From contig NZ_JAFCLG010000021.1 of the NCBI RefSeq assembly GCF_018129685.1, forward strand, positions 1-64,000: 64,000 nucleotides of DNA. The letters are read 5' to 3'. Within the stretch, counting starts at the first letter, position 1. Every line of letters starts with the position of its first letter. The notes beneath the pieces were generated by a model. The model did no database searches, had not been told where the DNA came from, and saw only the letters and a list, made by a program, of their open reading frames with translations. The position numbers and the translations under genes are program-made. This document shows positions 39,088 through 49,377 of the stretch, in pieces. The DNA comes from Bradyrhizobium manausense. GTDB taxonomy: Bacteria > Pseudomonadota > Alphaproteobacteria > Rhizobiales > Xanthobacteraceae.

Positions 39088-39927
39088 ATGAATGCCGATC
39101 AACTTTCCGTTGGTGCGCCGTCACCATCGCCGAAGCCGGAGGCGGCGCCGACCTTGCGGATCCGCGCCGTGATGCTGGGCGAACGCATCAATGCGTCGGG
39201 ACTCGAGATCGGTCCGGTGGTGTCCTCGACGCCCGCCGCCTTTCGGGTCCATGCCGGCCTCGCCGTGATCTTCCGCTACGGTGTCGTGGTGCTGATCGGT
39301 CTGCTTCCCTCGGAAGAGAAGGTATTGCTCGACAGCCTGAAGTCCCGCGTCACCGGCGAACTCAGCCCTCATGAAGAAGAGACCGCGCAAGCGCAGCTCT
39401 GCAAGGACGAAAACGCCGAGGCGATCCAGCCGGGCGGACCGATCAATCTCTCGAAATTTTCCGACGAGCGTTTGCTGCTGATCGCGGACGCACTCGCCAA
39501 GAGCACGTCGCTGGCGCGCGACGAGCGGCGCGTCGCTGCCGTTTTCGATGTCATCGAACCCTTTGCGCGCGAACTCGCGGAGAAAGGCCGGACCTCGCGG
39601 CGCCGCAAGGGCATCCTGCAACTGATCGGCAATGCGTTGCTGGTGCAGCAGCGGGTCGCCGGCCGTGTCGCGGTTGCCGAAAAGCCGGACGCGCTCTGGG
39701 AAAGGCCGCAGCTCGACCGTCTCTATGCGCGCCTTGAAGACGAATACGAGCTGAAGGAGCGCCTCGATACGCTCGAGCGCAAGATCACGGTCATCGCGGA
39801 AACCGCAGATGCACTCACTGACATCATCGACACCCAGCGCTCGCTGCGCCTCGAAATCGCGGTGGTGGTGCTGATCGTGATGGAGGTTGTGATCGGCTGC
39901 TTCCAGATCTTTGCCGGGATTCACTGA
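39088..39927 (+). CDS. Rmd1/YagE family (DUF155) protein
   Basis: A 279-residue protein of the Rmd1/RMND1/YagE family. The central FRYGVVVLIGL segment and the C-terminal signature YARLEDEYELKERLDTLERK, then LTDIIDTQRSLRLEIAVVVLIVMEVVIGCFQI, are typical, and the end is a membrane helix. Eukaryotic members work in mitochondrial translation; the bacterial role is unknown. Its last 205 bases are duplicated, in damaged form, at 43598-43800. Its stop overlaps the convergent PPDK-like gene by 7 bases. Confidence 0.9.
   Translation: MNADQLSVGAPSPSPKPEAAPTLRIRAVMLGERINASGLEIGPVVSSTPAAFRVHAGLAVIFRYGVVVLIGLLPSEEKVLLDSLKSRVTGELSPHEEETAQAQLCKDENAEAIQPGGPINLSKFSDERLLLIADALAKSTSLARDERRVAAVFDVIEPFARELAEKGRTSRRRKGILQLIGNALLVQQRVAGRVAVAEKPDALWERPQLDRLYARLEDEYELKERLDTLERKITVIAETADALTDIIDTQRSLRLEIAVVVLIVMEVVIGCFQIFAGIH
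39723..39927 (+). repeat. Direct repeat, intact copy (Rmd1 3' end)
   Basis: The last 205 bases of the Rmd1-family gene, from CTATGCGCGCC to the stop codon, are repeated at 43598-43800 in the same orientation with about 94 percent identity by eye. The two copies bracket the two-gene cassette. Confidence 0.93.
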
Positions 39928-41534
39928 GACGCGTCGGCGCATGCCGAGTGTGGATCGTCGGCGTGCGCCCGCCATGTCGCGATCTCGGCCAGCTCGGCCT
40001 CCGGCCGCGTCTGCGACGTCTGACAGCGTCCGAGATAGATCCGTCCCGCATCGCCCTCGATCGTGAGCCAGTCGCCCTCGTGCAGCGCGGCCACACCGAG
40101 CCGGGCCTGGCGCGTGGCGGCATCGATCTTGAGCTCGCTGCAGCCGACCACGCATGGCTTGCCCATCTGACGCGCCACCAGCGCCGCATGCGAAGTCCGG
40201 GCGCCGACTGCGGTGACGATGCCGGTCGCCACCGCAAAGCCCGCGACATCGGCCGTGCTGGTGTCGGGACGCAACAGAATGACCGGCTCGCCGGCCGCTG
40301 CAAGGCGCTTGGCGCCGTCTGAATCGAATGCCGCGCGGCCGACACCGATACCGCCGGAGGCGCCGATACCGCACGTCGCCGGCGTGCCGGAGGATACCAG
40401 CGAGATTTCGACAAGCGAGGCGAGGTCGAGGCCGGCGAGGCGAGCCAGCGCTTCGTCCTTCGCGATCAATCCCTCACGCACGAGGTCGATGGCGATCCTG
40501 ACCGCTGCGCGCGGCGTCCGCTTGGCCGTGCGGGTCTGCAAGATCCACAGCTTGCCGTCCTCGACCGTGAACTCGACATCCTGCACGTCGCCAAACTCGC
40601 CCTCGAGCCGTTTCAACACCGCGCCAAGCTCGTCCCGGATCGTCGGCAGCGCACGGGCGATCGCATCGTCCGTATCGGGCGTGCGGCGGCCGGACACGAC
40701 GTCCTCGCCCTGCGCGTCCAGCACGAGATCGATCATCGCCCGGGGCGCCCCGGTCGAAGGATCGCGCGAGAATGCCACGCCGGCACCTGAAGAAAGGCCG
40801 CCATTGCCGAACACCATGGCTTGTACGGTGACGGCGGTCCCTTCGAGGTCGTCGAGCTGCTGGAGCCTGCGATAGGTCTGAGCGCGCTCGCTCATCCAGG
40901 ACTGATAGACCGCTCGCGCCGCCGCCTCGAGCTGGGCGACCGCATCGTCGAGCCAGCCGTCGGCGCGATCCTCGACCAGCGCCTGCTCCGAGGCGGCAAG
41001 CCGCTCCAGCGCTTCGCCATCGAGCTCGCGGTCGTTGGCGACGCCCTCAGCCCCGACCAACTCGGAGATGCGCGCGGCGAACGGCGCGGGATCGAGCCCA
41101 AGCACGGTCTCGCCAAAACTCTCCAGGAAACGCCGCCGGCAATCCCATGCGAGCCGCGGCCGACCGGTCGCGCGGATCAGGCCGTGCACGGCATCCGGCG
41201 TGCAGCCGACGTCGAGAACGGTATCAAGCATGCCCGGCATCGATCGTGCCGCGCCTGACCGTACCGACACCAGAAGCGGTCGCCTGCGATCGCCGAAGCG
41301 CTTGCCGGTCACGCTCTCCAGGAACGTCAGGCCTTCCTTCAGGCCGTCGCGCAGATGCTGCGCCGCATTGGCATGGCCGGAAATGATTTCGGAGCAGAGC
41401 TTGACCGGCAGCACGAAGGCGGGCGGCACCGGCAGACCGAGCGCGGCCATCCGGGCGAGATTGGCGGCCTTGGCCCCGATCTCCTCGGCGGGCCGAAATT
41501 CGGTTGCCTCGGCGCCGATACGAACGATACGCAT
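39921..41534 (-). CDS. PPDK/PEP synthase-like protein lacking the C-terminal domain
   Basis: A 537-residue relative of pyruvate phosphate dikinase. The N-terminal nucleotide-binding part has LLVSVRSGAARSMPGMLDTVLDVG and GTAVTVQAMVFGN...GVAFSRDPSTG, and the phosphohistidine swivel domain has GARTSHAALVARQMGKPCVV with the catalytic His near residue 450. Complete PPDK is about 880 residues; the entire C-terminal PEP/pyruvate-binding barrel is absent. It can be expected to bind ATP and phosphorylate its His, with no obvious acceptor. Its last codon and stop lie inside the Rmd1 repeat. It starts 10 bases after the 642-residue partner gene. Confidence 0.85.
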   Translation of the reverse strand: MRIVRIGAEATEFRPAEEIGAKAANLARMAALGLPVPPAFVLPVKLCSEIISGHANAAQHLRDGLKEGLTFLESVTGKRFGDRRRPLLVSVRSGAARSMPGMLDTVLDVGCTPDAVHGLIRATGRPRLAWDCRRRFLESFGETVLGLDPAPFAARISELVGAEGVANDRELDGEALERLAASEQALVEDRADGWLDDAVAQLEAAARAVYQSWMSERAQTYRRLQQLDDLEGTAVTVQAMVFGNGGLSSGAGVAFSRDPSTGAPRAMIDLVLDAQGEDVVSGRRTPDTDDAIARALPTIRDELGAVLKRLEGEFGDVQDVEFTVEDGKLWILQTRTAKRTPRAAVRIAIDLVREGLIAKDEALARLAGLDLASLVEISLVSSGTPATCGIGASGGIGVGRAAFDSDGAKRLAAAGEPVILLRPDTSTADVAGFAVATGIVTAVGARTSHAALVARQMGKPCVVGCSELKIDAATRQARLGVAALHEGDWLTIEGDAGRIYLGRCQTSQTRPEAELAEIATWRAHADDPHSACADASQ

Positions 41535-41544
41535 GGTGTGTCCC

Positions 41545-43473
41545 TCAGGCTGCGAGATCGATCATGATGTGGCGGCGGAGCAGGTGACCGAACGCGGCGA
41601 AGCGATCGGTGGCGCGCTCGATGGCGCGGGCAAGCTCGATGACTGACAGCGAGGTCGCAACGTCAAAGCCGCCGCGAAAGACGAGCGTGGTGATGGCACG
41701 TTCCGTGGTGTCGGCGGCATGTTCGGCATCGATCAGGCGCGCGACGGCGGCCAGCGCGTCCTCGGAATCGATCCGTTGTCCTTCCGGCACATCCATCGCA
41801 GCCGCGACGCCGCTCGCCGCCGTTTCCGTCGCGGTCGCGGCCACCAAGCAGAGCTCGGCCAGCGACGCCAGCAAGGCTGCCTCGGTGAGCTCGGGAAGCA
41901 GCGAGCCGATAAAGGCCGCCTGCTCCAATTCGTCGATCGCCTCCTCGGCGCGGTCGATCAACTGCCCGATCACGGGCCGGGCCTCGAGGCGGTCGACCTC
42001 GTTGCGGCTCTCCAGCGCGATGCGGTCGGCCTTCTGCTCGATCGCGGCGCAACGTCCCGCCAGCAGCTTGCCGTCGGCAGGCTGGCCGGCCCCGAGCGCC
42101 GCAATATGGCGCGCGATCGCGGTAACGAGATCATGGGCCAGGCCGACCTGGCGCAGCACGGCTGCAAGCAGCGCCCCGTTGACGCGGTCGAGATGCCGCA
42201 CCAGATCGGCCTCGATCTGGTCGCGGACCGTCCTGACCGAGCGGCCCGCAAGCAGCGCCTCGGTGGAGGCCCGCAGCGCCGCCTTCAGGAAGTCGATCGC
42301 GGCCGCGCGCCCGAGCGCCTGGTCGAGGCGCTCGCCGAAGCCGATCCGCGACGGTGCAGCGTTCCTGACCGCGGAGCTGAGCAGTTCGTTGCCGCCAAGC
42401 TCGAGAAAGCCGCGATGGCCGATCCGTTTGCGGGCCGCCCATTCCAGGATGCGCGCTGCGTCGTCCTTGGCGACCCAGGTCCGCAGCAGCTTGCGGGCCT
42501 TGTTCCAGTCGATCAGGAAAACCAATGCCGCGCCAACGGCCGCGAGGAATTCGTTGCGATCGGTGGCATGATCTGCCTGAAACTGGCCGGTGACGAGATA
42601 GAACGAATTGTCTTCGCCGAGACCTGCGGCGGTGTGACGATCGAGCCCGCTCCATGTCGCCTCGAATTTGTCGAACAGCGAGATGAAGAATTTCGCCCGC
42701 GCCAGGTGCACGTCGGTGTAGGTGATGGTGACCGCGTTCTTCTTCACGGCGATCACGACGACATGGGCATCGGTGGTGCCGATGTCGTTCTGGATCAGGA
42801 GCCGTCCGCCCGCCCGTGTCGCCATGGTGTCGAGGCCGGGATGATTGAACTTGAGGCCGCGCGTGCTGTTCAGCCCCTTCATGAAGGCCGCAACCGCGGC
42901 GCGGTCCTCGCCATGCAGCGCGAAGACATGCGCGCCGTCGAGCGCTTCTTCCGAGCAGCTCGCCGCAAGCTTGTTGAGCTGCTTGTGCAGATCCATGACC
43001 AGCCGGTGCAGACTGTCTCCGGCGGTGTCGGTCACGCCGGTCAGGCGTGCGATCCGGGCGATCTCGATCTCGCCGGCGGAATCGAGCAGGCCTGCACCGC
43101 GGAACGTCTCGAGCCGCGCATTCGCTTTCCGGCCTTCATCGCCGGCGCCGGCGTCGACGGCGCGAATCATGGTCGCGGCGTCGTCCTGTATCTCATTCAT
43201 CAGCTTCGCGAGGTTCGGCGCGGCAAGCCGGTCCTGCCCGATCATATGCGCGCCGCCGATCAGCGTCGCGATTGCGGCAGGGGCAATGCCGGCGGTCTGA
43301 CTCTCAATGCCGAGATCGCTCGCGGGCCGGTCCGGGTTCCGCGCATGCTGGGCCGCTGCCTGCAGGGCACTCATGCGCACCTTGATGCGGTCATTGGCGG
43401 CGAGCCCTTCCGCCACGAGGTTCGGCAACAGAATGTCGCCCTGTCCGAGCTCTTCGATGATCTGGGTCTTCAT
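41545..43473 (-). CDS. 642-residue protein with possible DUF47-like C-terminal part
   Basis: I do not recognise this protein as a whole. The first 170 residues are helical; 190-330 look mixed alpha/beta, and include ITYTDVHLARAKFFISLFD. The last 200 residues are long helices with EQKADRIALESRNEVDRLE and EHAADTTERAITTLVFRGG, reminiscent of the DUF47/PhoU-like phosphate regulator family, but this is weak. It has no signal peptide or membrane segment. It is directly upstream of the PPDK-like gene (10-base gap), so the two very probably work together, perhaps as kinase and target. That is inference. Confidence 0.6.
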   Translation of the reverse strand: MKTQIIEELGQGDILLPNLVAEGLAANDRIKVRMSALQAAAQHARNPDRPASDLGIESQTAGIAPAAIATLIGGAHMIGQDRLAAPNLAKLMNEIQDDAATMIRAVDAGAGDEGRKANARLETFRGAGLLDSAGEIEIARIARLTGVTDTAGDSLHRLVMDLHKQLNKLAASCSEEALDGAHVFALHGEDRAAVAAFMKGLNSTRGLKFNHPGLDTMATRAGGRLLIQNDIGTTDAHVVVIAVKKNAVTITYTDVHLARAKFFISLFDKFEATWSGLDRHTAAGLGEDNSFYLVTGQFQADHATDRNEFLAAVGAALVFLIDWNKARKLLRTWVAKDDAARILEWAARKRIGHRGFLELGGNELLSSAVRNAAPSRIGFGERLDQALGRAAAIDFLKAALRASTEALLAGRSVRTVRDQIEADLVRHLDRVNGALLAAVLRQVGLAHDLVTAIARHIAALGAGQPADGKLLAGRCAAIEQKADRIALESRNEVDRLEARPVIGQLIDRAEEAIDELEQAAFIGSLLPELTEAALLASLAELCLVAATATETAASGVAAAMDVPEGQRIDSEDALAAVARLIDAEHAADTTERAITTLVFRGGFDVATSLSVIELARAIERATDRFAAFGHLLRRHIMIDLAA

Positions 43474-43597
43474 GATCTGTCCGCGCGACGTGGGGTGTCG
43501 GCATTATGCCCGCAACGCGACGGCGCGCCGTTGCGCCAGATCATTCATGTATTCGTCACAAACATCCGCGGTCATGGGGCATGCCGGCGCAGAGGCG

Positions 43598-43800
43598 CTA
43601 TGCGCGCCTCGAAGACGAATACGAGCTGAAGGAGCGCCTCGATACGCTCGAGCGCAAGATCACGGTCATCGCGGAAACCGCAGGCGCTGACCGACATCAT
43701 CGACACCCGGCGCTCGCTGCGGCTCGAAATCGCCGTGGTGGTGCTGATCGTGATGGAGGTTGTGATTGGGTGCTTCCAGATCTTTGCCGGCCTTCACTGA
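43598..43800 (+). pseudogene. Broken duplicate of the Rmd1-family 3' end
   Basis: A 203-base fragment matching the last 205 bases of the gene at 39088-39927. The coding frame is kept through AETA, then a net loss of two bases (GGCGCTGACCGAC against GATGCACTCACTGAC) shifts it out of frame, so the terminal membrane helix cannot be made. Identity resumes to the stop codon and ends there. No 5' part of the gene is present. Confidence 0.93.
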
Positions 43801-43924
43801 GCCGCGGCTGTGCGCGTCGGCGGGCTGGGCCGCCGCTGATCGCGTCGAGCGGCGGCCACGCCAAGACTTCTTCAGCCGTGGGTCACGTGCAATCACGCCT
43901 CCAGTCGTGGCGGTCGGCGCCTAT

Positions 43925-44626
43925 TCATTCGGGCAGGATTGCCTTGGCATTGTCACGGGAAAAAGCCGCCGGCACGTCGAACTTGCCCGTCTGGAGGTCG
44001 TAGCGGCAGCGCCAGCCGTTCACGACGCCCGTCCGCTCCCGCTTGCGTCCCTTGACGTCGGCTTCTCCCGAGAGGCTGATCAGAAGATAGCGGTTCGCGG
44101 GCCAGTCGACGCCCAACTCGCGATAGCTCTCGTCCAGTCCTTTCACCGGATACGCCGAGATATGATACTCCGGCTTCTTCACGATTTTTCGCCACTCGGG
44201 CGTTGTCTTCATATAGTCCCAGGCGAGGTCGCCGAGTGGCTTGCTGGTCGCGGGCCGAAAACCGCGCGGCGTGAGTTGGTAGAGATATAGCGTCGCCTCG
44301 CCCGAGCCGTACTTTTGTACGCGGACGATCCAGTTGAGGTCGTTGGTGAAGGTAAACTCGGAAGGATAGCCGGCCGGCTCCGGATCGAGCAGCGTGAACG
44401 TGTCCTGCCGGCGCGCCCAGAACTGCCACTTCCAGTCGTCATCCTCATCCTTGTTGACATATTGCTCGATGGTCGTCTTACCGTCCGGCGATGTGCGGGT
44501 CCATTTCTCGACGATCTGGTAACCTGCCGGAGGAGCCGTCGGCTGCGCGGCGCGGCATAGGCCGATGCTGCAGGCCAGAAAGAGTCCGATCCAGGAAGTT
44601 CTGAACAAGGCTTTCCTGGTCCTCAT
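43925..44626 (-). CDS. Exported protein of unknown function
   Basis: A 233-residue protein with an N-terminal signal peptide (about 1-27, ending LCRAAQ). The mature part is rich in aromatic and charged residues (DEDDDWKWQFWARR, ITNDLNWIVRVQKYGSG) and probably beta-structured. It matches no family I recognise. It is downstream of a TPR gene on the same strand, 45 bases apart, and may be cotranscribed with it. Confidence 0.7.
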   Translation of the reverse strand: MRTRKALFRTSWIGLFLACSIGLCRAAQPTAPPAGYQIVEKWTRTSPDGKTTIEQYVNKDEDDDWKWQFWARRQDTFTLLDPEPAGYPSEFTFTNDLNWIVRVQKYGSGEATLYLYQLTPRGFRPATSKPLGDLAWDYMKTTPEWRKIVKKPEYHISAYPVKGLDESYRELGVDWPANRYLLISLSGEADVKGRKRERTGVVNGWRCRYDLQTGKFDVPAAFSRDNAKAILPE

Positions 44627-44671
44627 TGTCGCGCCTGTCTTCGTCTCGCCGGCCCACCCGACGCCCGCCTG

Positions 44672-45511
44672 TCAACGGCCGCTCAGCGCCTTTGTGACGC
44701 GCTCGACCGCCCTCGGACCGTCCGGATGGGACGGGGCCAACTCGGCGAACTTCTTGAAATCCGCCAATGCGCGTTGCAGATCGTGCTTCCGTTCCCATGA
44801 CAGGCCGCGATTGTAGAACGCACCTGCGAGATTCGGATCGAGCCGGATCGCCTCGTTCAGATCCTCGATGGCGCGGTCGAACTGACCGGTGAGGGCGTAG
44901 GAAAGCCCGCGATTGTTGAATGCTCCTGCGTATTTCGGATTGAGCCGGATCGCCTCGCTGTAATCCGCGATCGCCCGGTCGAGGTGCTGTTTGTGCCGAT
45001 AGGCGATGCCCCGGTTGTAAAACGCATCCGCGAGGTCCTGATTGAGCCTGATCGCCTGGCTCAAATCCTCGATGGCGTGATCGTATTGGCCCATATTGTT
45101 ATAGGCGAGGCCGCGGTTGCTCAGCAGGTCTGCGTCGTTCGGATGCAGCCGGACGGCCTCGTTCAGGTCCTCGATCGTGCGGTCATATTGGCGCCTGGTG
45201 TAATAGACGTGGGCGCGGTTGCTGAATGCATCTGCGTCGGTTGGATCAAGCTGGATCGCCCGGCTGCAATCGGCAATGGCCTTGTCACCTTGTTCGTCGC
45301 TCCATTCGGCGCAACGATTTGTCAGGAGGGCAACAAGATCGCGACCGCCATATCGACCGGAATCGATGGCGCGCGTGCACGCGGCGACCGCCTTGTCGGC
45401 GGAAGCGTTCGCACAGGTCTCGAGATCGTCGGCTGCGGCCGGCACCGCCGTCAGCCAGAGCGCCGACGCGAAGGCCAAAGCCAACGGCATGCCCCGCAAA
45501 ATGGACCTCAT
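44672..45511 (-). CDS. Exported TPR repeat protein
   Basis: A 279-residue protein with a signal peptide (about 1-28, AVPAAADD). From residue 60 it consists of about six 34-residue tetratricopeptide repeats (for example AFNNRGLSYALTGQFDRAIEDLNEAIRLDPN). These form a helical scaffold for protein contacts in the periplasm. The start ATG 45511 follows AAAGGGGA. Partners are unknown; the exported neighbour at 43925-44626 is a candidate. Confidence 0.9.
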   Translation of the reverse strand: MRSILRGMPLALAFASALWLTAVPAAADDLETCANASADKAVAACTRAIDSGRYGGRDLVALLTNRCAEWSDEQGDKAIADCSRAIQLDPTDADAFSNRAHVYYTRRQYDRTIEDLNEAVRLHPNDADLLSNRGLAYNNMGQYDHAIEDLSQAIRLNQDLADAFYNRGIAYRHKQHLDRAIADYSEAIRLNPKYAGAFNNRGLSYALTGQFDRAIEDLNEAIRLDPNLAGAFYNRGLSWERKHDLQRALADFKKFAELAPSHPDGPRAVERVTKALSGR

Positions 45512-45814
45512 GAAAATCCCCTTTCAAAAAGCTGTTACCGCCTCGAGTCGCGTCTGCGACCGCAGCCGGGGATGCCGCAGGCGATGAACAGGCCAATCGA
45601 CGAAGTCGTGATACCGCTGTCCTGGCCCGTCATCATCCGGCTCGCTCGATCCGTTCATGCGATTAGTCGCGCATGTCCCGTTCAAGTTCGCGGCAGTGAA
45701 CCTCTCCGGTCCGTCCACCGACGAATGACCGCGATCACTGCATGAGCGAGTGCGGATAGAGACCCGCCCGGCGCTTCGCGCCGCCTTCTCGTAAGAAGGA
45801 AGAGCAGCCGACGT
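45512..45814. other. Intergenic region with hairpins after ackA
   Basis: About 300 bases between two minus-strand genes. CCTTCT (45784-45789) and AGAAGG (45794-45799) form a small hairpin, and a GGCGC/GCGCC hairpin lies beside it, 15-50 bases beyond the ackA stop, without a T-run. They may slow transcription. No gene was recognised. Confidence 0.45.
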
Positions 45815-46993
45815 TCAACTCACCAATAGCGCGGCACAGTGCCGTGCCATCGTCACTTCCTCATTGGTTGGGATCACGAGGACACTCACGGCGCTGTCTT
45901 CGGCATTGATCCGCTCGTTCGCCGCATCGTTCGCCGCAACATCGATCCGCACGCCGAGCCAGGCGAGTCGCTCGCCGATCGCGGCCCGGATCTGCTTCGC
46001 ATGCTCGCCGATACCGCCGGTGAAGACGAGGCCGTCGAGCCCCCCGAGCGTGTTCGCCATCACCGCGATCTCCTGCGCCGCACGGAAGGTGAAGAGATCG
46101 ATCGCCTCGCGTGCCCAGGGCTCGCTGCTCGCAAGCAGCGTCCGCATGTCCGCGGAGAGGCCGGAGACGCCGAGCAGGCCGGACTCGTGGTAGAGCAGAT
46201 GCTGCAAATCCTCGGCCGACATCTTTTCATGCTGCAGCAGATAGAGCAGCACGCCGGGATCGATCGCGCCGCAGCGCGTGCCCATGACGAGGCCGTCGAG
46301 TGGTGTCAGTCCCATCGTGGTGTCGACGCTGCGCCCGTCGCGCAAGGCGCAGAGGCTGGCGCCATTGCCGAGATGGGCAATGACGGTGCGTTTGGCTGCA
46401 AATTCCGGTGCGATCTCGATGAGACGGCTGGCGACATATTCGAACGAGAGCCCGTGGAAGCCGTAGCGCCGCAAGCCCAGTGCTTCGTAGCGTCGAGGAA
46501 TCGCGACGCGGTTCGCCGGCGGTGTCATGCCGTGATGAAAGGCGGTGTCGAAGCAGGCGATCTGCGTCAGGGCGGGACGGATGGCCTTGATGGGACGAAC
46601 CGGTGCAAGGCACCGCGGCTGATGCAGCGGCGCCAGCGGCGTCAGTGCCTCCAGCTTCGCGTAGATATCTTCGGTCAGCTCGACCGGACCCGAATAGTCC
46701 GGTCCGCCGTGGACGATGCGGTGGCCGACAGCACGCAAGCGGTGATCGCCGAAACGGTCTTCGATGAGGGTCAGCACATCGGCGAACAGATGGCCGCCGT
46801 CGCCATCTGATGCGTCCCTTTGCGTCTCGAACATCGTCTCGCCAGATGGGCTCTTGGCGACGAGCCGCGGCTTCGCCTCGTGCTCGTCGAGAAGGCCGTT
46901 GCAGAGCAGGGCAGGCTCGCCCGCCGAAATATCGAACAGGCCGAACTTGATGCTCGACGAGCCTGCGTTGAGGACGAGGACTGACGCCGTCAT
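45815..46993 (-). CDS. ackA: Acetate kinase
   Basis: A 392-residue acetate kinase that makes ATP from acetyl phosphate. It has the N-terminal [58 protein letters not shown] and the C-terminal FTGGIGEHA signatures. Its ATG overlaps the xfp stop (ATGA), so it is translated with phosphoketolase, which supplies acetyl phosphate. No phosphotransacetylase gene is adjacent. Confidence 0.97.
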   Translation of the reverse strand: MTASVLVLNAGSSSIKFGLFDISAGEPALLCNGLLDEHEAKPRLVAKSPSGETMFETQRDASDGDGGHLFADVLTLIEDRFGDHRLRAVGHRIVHGGPDYSGPVELTEDIYAKLEALTPLAPLHQPRCLAPVRPIKAIRPALTQIACFDTAFHHGMTPPANRVAIPRRYEALGLRRYGFHGLSFEYVASRLIEIAPEFAAKRTVIAHLGNGASLCALRDGRSVDTTMGLTPLDGLVMGTRCGAIDPGVLLYLLQHEKMSAEDLQHLLYHESGLLGVSGLSADMRTLLASSEPWAREAIDLFTFRAAQEIAVMANTLGGLDGLVFTGGIGEHAKQIRAAIGERLAWLGVRIDVAANDAANERINAEDSAVSVLVIPTNEEVTMARHCAALLVS

Positions 46994-49377
46994 GCCGCCT
47001 TGCCTGGCCAGGCCCAGTCACGGATCGCTGGCATGTCCTCGCCATGCTCGCGCACGTAACGCGAATGCGCGATCAGGGCGTCGCGGAATTGCTGCTTCAC
47101 ATGTGCGGCCTTGGTCGCAAGATCAGGGACGCGCTCGATCGCCTCGATCGCGAGGTGATAGCGGTCGAGCTCGTTGAGCACGACCATGTCGAACGGCGTC
47201 GTCGTCGTGCCTTCCTCGGCAAAGCCGCGCACATGCAGGCCGGCATGGTTGGTACGATTATAGGTGAGGCGGTGGATCAGCTGGGGATAGCCGTGATAGG
47301 CGAAGATCACGGGCTTGTCCTTCGTGAACAGGCTGTCGAAATCGCGATCGGAGAGGCCATGCGGATGCTGCTCCTTCGGCTGCAGCGTCATGAGATCGAC
47401 GACGTTGACGACGCGAATCCTGAGGTCCGGCAGCGCCCTGCGCAGCAGATCGACGGCTGCGAGCGTCTCCAGCGTCGGCACGTCGCCGGCACAAGCCATC
47501 ACCACGTCGGGCTCGTTGTCGGCGTCTTCGTTGCCGGCCCAGGTCCAGATGCCGATGCCGGCATCGCAATGCGTCGCCGCCTCCTGCATCGACAGCCATT
47601 GCGGCGCCGGTTGCTTGCCGGCCACGATCACGTTGATGCGGTTATAGGTGCGCAGGCAGTGATCGGCGATCCACAGCAATGTATTGGCGTCAGGCGGAAA
47701 GTAGATGCGGACGATATCGGCCTTCTTGTTGGCGACGAGATCGACGAAGCCAGGATCCTGATGGCTGAAGCCGTTATGGTCCTGCCGCCACACATGCGAT
47801 GTCAGCAGATAGTTCAGCGAGGCGATCGGCCGACGCCACGGCAGGTGCCGCGTCACCTTCAGCCATTTGGCGTGCTGGTTGAACATGGAATCGACGATGT
47901 GGATGAAGGCCTCATAGCAGGAGAAGAAGCCGTGCCGCCCCGTCAGCAGGTAACCTTCCAGCCAGCCCTGGCAGAGATGTTCGCTCAGCACCTCCATCAC
48001 GCGGCCGTCTTGCGCCAGATGCACGTCGTAAGGCTCGATCGGCTCCATCCAGACGCGTTCGGTGGCGTCGAACACGGCATCCAGCCGGTTTGACGCGGTT
48101 TCGTCCGGCCCCATGATGCGGAAATTGCGCTCGGCAGCGTTGAGGCGGATGACGTCGCGCAAAAATTTGCCGAGCTCGCGCGTGGCTTCACCCGTGACGG
48201 CGCCGGGCCCTGGAACCTCGACCGCAAAACTGCGGAAGTCCGGCAGCTTCAGCTCCTTCTTCAACAGCCCGCCATTGGCGTGTGGATTGGCGCCCATGCG
48301 CCTGATGCCTTCAGGCGCGAGGGCCTGAAGCTCCGGAACGAGCGCGCCGCTCTTGTCGAACAGCTTTTCCGGCTCGTAGCTGCGCATCCAGTCTTCGAGA
48401 ATTTTCAAGTGGGCCGGGTTCTCGCGGCAATTCGCGACCGGCACCTGATGCGCCCGCCAAAATCCTTCGACCTTCTTGCCGTCGACCTCCTTTGGGCCGG
48501 TCCAGCCCTTCGGGCTGCGCAGCACGATCATCGGCCATCGCGGCCGCTCGATCGTCTTGCGCCCGTCGCGGGCGTGCTGCTGGATCGAGCGGATACTGGC
48601 GATTGCAACGTCGAGCGCATCGGCCATGGCCCGATGCATCAGCTGGGGATCGTCGCCCTCGACGAACAGCGGCTCGTGGCCGAACCCGTGGAAGAGGTCG
48701 CGGATCTCGCTGTCGGGCATCCGCCCGAGCACGGTCGGATTGGCGATCTTGTAGCCGTTGAGATGCAGGATCGGCAGCACCGCGCCGTCATGCGCGGGGT
48801 TGAGGAACTTGTTCGAGTGCCAGGATGCGGCGAGCGGGCCGGTCTCGGCCTCGCCGTCGCCGACGACGCAGGCGACGATCAAATCGGGATTGTCCAGCGC
48901 CGCGCCATAGGCATGCACCAGCGCGTAGCCGAGCTCGCCGCCTTCATGGATCGAACCCGGTGTTTCCGGCGCTGCGTGGCTCGGGATGCCGCCGGGGAAG
49001 GAGAACTGCCTGAACAGTTTCCGCAATCCGTCCGCATCGCGCGGAATGTTTGGATAGATCTCGCTGTAGCTGCCTTCGAGATAGGTGTTGGCGACCATGC
49101 CGGGGCCGCCATGGCCGGGGCCGCAGACATAGAGCACGCTCAGGTCCAGCGCGCGGATGACGCGGTTGAGGTGGGCGTAGATGAAGTTCAGCCCTGGCGT
49201 GGTGCCCCAATGGCCGAGCAAACGCGGCTTGATGTGCTCGGGCCGCAAGGGCTCGCGGAGCAGCGGGTTGTCGAGCAGATAGATTTGTCCGACGGAGAGA
49301 TAGTTCGCGGCGCGCCAGTAGCGATCGAGGAGAGCGAGGTCGCTGCTTGCAGCGGACGATTGTCGTTGATTTGTCAT
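46990..49377 (-). CDS. xfp: Phosphoketolase
   Basis: A 795-residue thiamine diphosphate enzyme that splits xylulose 5-phosphate (and possibly fructose 6-phosphate) to acetyl phosphate. Family features include [26 protein letters not shown] near residue 150, [12 protein letters not shown] with the thiamine-binding GDGE motif, and [15 protein letters not shown]-type sequence. ATG 49377 is preferred over GTG 49395; the ribosome site is not decisive. With ackA it forms an ATP-yielding bypass of glycolysis, common in soil rhizobia. Confidence 0.96.
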   Translation of the reverse strand: MTNQRQSSAASSDLALLDRYWRAANYLSVGQIYLLDNPLLREPLRPEHIKPRLLGHWGTTPGLNFIYAHLNRVIRALDLSVLYVCGPGHGGPGMVANTYLEGSYSEIYPNIPRDADGLRKLFRQFSFPGGIPSHAAPETPGSIHEGGELGYALVHAYGAALDNPDLIVACVVGDGEAETGPLAASWHSNKFLNPAHDGAVLPILHLNGYKIANPTVLGRMPDSEIRDLFHGFGHEPLFVEGDDPQLMHRAMADALDVAIASIRSIQQHARDGRKTIERPRWPMIVLRSPKGWTGPKEVDGKKVEGFWRAHQVPVANCRENPAHLKILEDWMRSYEPEKLFDKSGALVPELQALAPEGIRRMGANPHANGGLLKKELKLPDFRSFAVEVPGPGAVTGEATRELGKFLRDVIRLNAAERNFRIMGPDETASNRLDAVFDATERVWMEPIEPYDVHLAQDGRVMEVLSEHLCQGWLEGYLLTGRHGFFSCYEAFIHIVDSMFNQHAKWLKVTRHLPWRRPIASLNYLLTSHVWRQDHNGFSHQDPGFVDLVANKKADIVRIYFPPDANTLLWIADHCLRTYNRINVIVAGKQPAPQWLSMQEAATHCDAGIGIWTWAGNEDADNEPDVVMACAGDVPTLETLAAVDLLRRALPDLRIRVVNVVDLMTLQPKEQHPHGLSDRDFDSLFTKDKPVIFAYHGYPQLIHRLTYNRTNHAGLHVRGFAEEGTTTTPFDMVVLNELDRYHLAIEAIERVPDLATKAAHVKQQFRDALIAHSRYVREHGEDMPAIRDWAWPGKAA

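Noticed and set aside
43506-44003. A 165-codon frame containing part of an Rmd1-like sequence
   Set aside because: Only the first part matches; a 2-base deletion shifts it out of frame and the start has no relation to the family N-terminus, so it is a pseudogene fragment.
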